Assembly: GCA_902492655.1 (NCBI GenBank)
Contig: CABUMF010000022.1
Span: 1-31,742, forward strand
Direction: 5' to 3'
Length of the DNA: 31,742 nt
Origin: an uncultured Eubacteriales bacterium
GTDB lineage: Bacteria > Bacillota > Clostridia > HGM11514
Every line of letters begins with the position of its first letter. The first letter of the stretch is position 1. Shown piece after piece: positions 29,651-31,742 of this stretch. Made by a program: the position numbers and the translations under genes. The notes beneath the pieces were generated by a model. It ran no database searches, was not told where the DNA came from, and worked only from the letters and a program-made list of their open reading frames with translations.

Positions 29651-31384
29651 ATGAAAAGAACGATTGTCTTGTTATTGGCTTTGGCGCTTATGCTGACGGT
29701 TTTGCCGCTCGGCGTGTTCGCCGACGAGAAGGTAGACCCGTATTTTGAGGGCTTGGGAACGCAGGAAAGTCCGTATCTTATCCAAACCCCGGAGGATTTG
29801 GCAACACTTGTTTATCTTACAACAAACTATGATAACGGTTATTATGACACCTCATCGAATTATCAGATCAACGGTACCGACAATGTTTGGCCGGCAGAAG
29901 GTGCACACGGCAAAGCCGGATATTACTCCGGCCGTTATAACGGCGTGTCTCCGATAAGATACTATAAGATGACCGCCGATTTGGATATGACCGGCTATGA
30001 CTTCAACCGCGGCGGTATCTGCGCCGGGTCAAATCTGGAATTTAGGGGCAGCTTTGACGGTGACGGTCATGTTATCAAAAACTGGAAATCTTCATCCTCT
30101 GCCGGCAACGAAGGCAACGGCATTTTCTCGACTGTTGCACTTGGCAATGTTCCGGGACAGGGTGTAAGAAATGTAGGTGTTGAAAACGCAAGCGTGACAT
30201 CTGATAAATTCGTTTCGGGTATTCTGATAGGATTTTTAAGACCTCTTGCTAATGTTGAAAACACCGCAGTCGAAAACTGCTATGTTAAAAATTCTTCATC
30301 GCAGATTAAGTCAAGAGATCTTGCACCGTCAAACGGCGGTATCGTGGGATGCCTTAACTTTACGGCAAACTCTGCTTCAACAGCGGTAATCAGAAACTGT
30401 TATGCGAAAGGGATAAGGCTTCTGAATGACCAAGGCATAGAGGACGGTCAGCCGGACTACGGTGGTATTGTCGGGAGAATCTGGCATAATTGGATGAAGG
30501 ACAACAAAGCTTATATATCAAACTGCTACTCGGTAGGCTCCGAAGTGCGTCCTTATCTTCCGCCGATGGGCGTTGTTCCGGGAACTACGGAACACGCTAC
30601 ATTCTCATTCACGGATTGCTACAGCCTTTCGGCAAACGGCACGGATTGGAGCAAATGGGAGAGTGGCACGAGTTCCCTTGCGCCCGTTGCGACCGAAACA
30701 AACCTTCCCGCACCGACAGCTGCAGCTTTAGGCGCTGATTTCATGAACGATGTGCTGAGCCTTAACGGCGGACTTCCTGTTTTAATATGGGAATACACCT
30801 ACATAACAAACACGCTTGAAACGCCTGAAAACGGTACTCTTGATGTGACGGAAGAGGCGGGGTTGGTTAAAAGAACCGGTAATACGGTTTATATCAAAAC
30901 CGGTGCAGACCTTACGGTTTCGGCTCAGCCTGCCGAGAATTACGCACTTTCTGCTGTTAGGTACGGCGGTGCGGACAAAACCTCCGACTTCGGCATATCG
31001 GGCAGTGCAAGGTTTGCATTTTCCGACCTTTCGGAAGGCGGTGCATGGTCTGCTGAATTTGCGAAAGAGGCAACAGAGCCTTCAATTGTTGTTGATAAAG
31101 CTGTTGTAAAGTCAACTTACGGTGATGGCAATGCACCGGCGGCGGTTGCATATGCAAGATTTGTCGGAGTAAATCCGTTTGAATACGGTATGGTTATCAC
31201 ACGTGTTTCGGACGGAAAAGCGCTTACGCTTGAAGCGATCGAAAATAAAAACGGGGCGTACGCTATCAAGGTGTTCGGCGAAGGCGTAAAGACCGGCAGC
31301 TTCACGATGAAACCTTATTATATAGCAACTGAAGGCGAAGCTTCAACGTTCGGAAACGAAACTGACAGCTTTACACTGGAGTAA
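29651..31384 (+). CDS. secreted beta-helix-like surface protein, first of tandem pair
   Basis: 577 residues. A signal peptide (about 1-26) ends at VFA-DE. The mature N-terminus reads GTQESPYLIQTPEDLATLVY, then ADLDMTGYDF and GSFDGDGHVIKNW: the start of the beta-helical, GLUG-like repeat proteins of Clostridia. Further turns occur as ENCYVKNSS, RNCYAKG and SNCYSVGSE. Residues from about 400 on form separate beta-sandwich-like regions. No LPXTG motif, dockerin, SLH repeat or C-terminal membrane helix is visible, so how it stays on the cell, if it does, is unclear. The ATG at 29651 has GGGAG seven bases upstream; the longer reading from 29585 runs through the terminator. Confidence 0.82.
   Translation: MKRTIVLLLALALMLTVLPLGVFADEKVDPYFEGLGTQESPYLIQTPEDLATLVYLTTNYDNGYYDTSSNYQINGTDNVWPAEGAHGKAGYYSGRYNGVSPIRYYKMTADLDMTGYDFNRGGICAGSNLEFRGSFDGDGHVIKNWKSSSSAGNEGNGIFSTVALGNVPGQGVRNVGVENASVTSDKFVSGILIGFLRPLANVENTAVENCYVKNSSSQIKSRDLAPSNGGIVGCLNFTANSASTAVIRNCYAKGIRLLNDQGIEDGQPDYGGIVGRIWHNWMKDNKAYISNCYSVGSEVRPYLPPMGVVPGTTEHATFSFTDCYSLSANGTDWSKWESGTSSLAPVATETNLPAPTAAALGADFMNDVLSLNGGLPVLIWEYTYITNTLETPENGTLDVTEEAGLVKRTGNTVYIKTGADLTVSAQPAENYALSAVRYGGADKTSDFGISGSARFAFSDLSEGGAWSAEFAKEATEPSIVVDKAVVKSTYGDGNAPAAVAYARFVGVNPFEYGMVITRVSDGKALTLEAIENKNGAYAIKVFGEGVKTGSFTMKPYYIATEGEASTFGNETDSFTLE
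29798..29992 (+). repeat. near-identical N-terminal segment shared with 31548-31742
   Basis: With a constant 1750-bp offset, 29798-29829 equals 31548-31579 (32 bases) and 29951-29992 equals 31701-31742 (42 bases, up to the window edge), with diverged codons between. This shows a tandem gene duplication whose 5' parts are still being homogenised or are strongly conserved. Confidence 0.85.
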
Positions 31385-31406
31385 ACACGACATAGAGGAG
31401 ATTTGC

Positions 31407-31742
31407 ATGAAAAAAATATTGGCACTGTTGCTCAGCATTGTAATGATACTTTCCACGCTGCCGATGGTTTTTGTATCGGCTGCTGAAGGGTACTTTGAGG
31501 GCAGCGGTACGGCAGAAGATCCGTACCTTATTCAGACCCCGAAGGACTTGGCAACACTTGTTTATCTTACAACAAACTACGATAACGGTTATTACAACAC
31601 CACGGAGGATTATCCTATCCCCGGCACAGACAAGGTTTGGCCGGCGGCAGGTGCTTTCGGGGTAAGCGGATATTATTCCGGCCGTTATAACGGCGTGTCC
31701 CCGATAAGATACTATAAGATGACCGCCGATTTGGATATGACC
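31407..31742 (+). CDS. secreted beta-helix-like surface protein, second of tandem pair (partial)
   Basis: The first 112 codons of a paralogue of the preceding gene; the 3' end is outside the window. A signal peptide ends near VSA-AE; then GSGTAEDPYLIQTPKDLATL and NGVSPIRYYKMTADLDMT repeat the first gene's N-terminal domain almost exactly. SD GAGGAG at 31395-31400. It starts 22 bases after the first gene's stop, so the pair is probably co-transcribed. Confidence 0.9.
   Translation, partial: MKKILALLLSIVMILSTLPMVFVSAAEGYFEGSGTAEDPYLIQTPKDLATLVYLTTNYDNGYYNTTEDYPIPGTDKVWPAAGAFGVSGYYSGRYNGVSPIRYYKMTADLDMT

Overview
The window looks like chromosomal DNA of a low-to-moderate GC anaerobic Firmicute, most likely an uncultured gut member of the Clostridia (inference). 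Support comes from the conserved Firmicutes block yybS-gdpP-rplI-dnaB-tilS-hpt-ftsH, a DUF975 membrane protein, strong Shine-Dalgarno sites, near-consensus SigA promoters, HxxxCxxC zinc-finger anti-sigma factors, and oxygen-defence proteins typical of anaerobes (rubrerythrin, rubredoxin, a desulfoferrodoxin-like domain). No insertion sequence, CRISPR array, prophage gene or rRNA was seen.

Layout. Positions 1-5700 are transcribed leftward: the start of a secreted protein, a DUF975 membrane protein with its own promoter, and a tight four-gene operon (serine hydrolase, TrmO, CLC-type channel/antiporter, GH31 glycosidase). A leftward tRNA pair (initiator tRNA-Met, then tRNA-Trp) with strong promoter and terminator lies at 5724-6012. 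Rightward from 6103 comes the housekeeping operon: YybS, the c-di-AMP phosphodiesterase GdpP, ribosomal protein bL9, replicative helicase, TilS, Hpt and FtsH. The ftsH leader can form two overlapping 8-bp helices in pseudoknot order.

Positions 14687-20019 are the most interesting part. Two paralogous ECF sigma/anti-sigma loci face each other, and both sigma genes are preceded by the same motif (TGTAAC, 17 bp, GTCTAA), which argues for autoregulation with one shared promoter specificity. Between them is a redox module: an XRE-type HTH fused to a complete desulfoferrodoxin-like (two-iron superoxide reductase) domain, whose reading frame is broken at an A7 run followed at once by TGA; and a four-domain flavin reductase / rubredoxin / rubrerythrin / rubredoxin protein with an in-frame internal ribosome binding site and ATG exactly at the start of the rubrerythrin part.

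Positions 20041-24449 are leftward accessory genes: a YoaP-type acetyltransferase, a methyltransferase, an alpha/beta hydrolase, two flavodoxin-fold proteins, an isoprenylcysteine-methyltransferase-like membrane protein and a glycine-zipper membrane protein. From 24742 a MerR regulator is divergent from a three-gene detoxification-like operon (Cys-nucleophile hydrolase, flavin reductase, CMD-cupin protein) whose promoter has the MerR signature 19-bp spacer with a perfect dyad. Positions 27791-28676 are a graveyard: a small inverted repeat, fragments of a class II aldolase and an FGGY sugar kinase, and an internally deleted SGNH esterase, followed by an intact AraC-type regulator. The window ends in a tandem pair of secreted beta-helix-like surface proteins, the second cut by the window edge.
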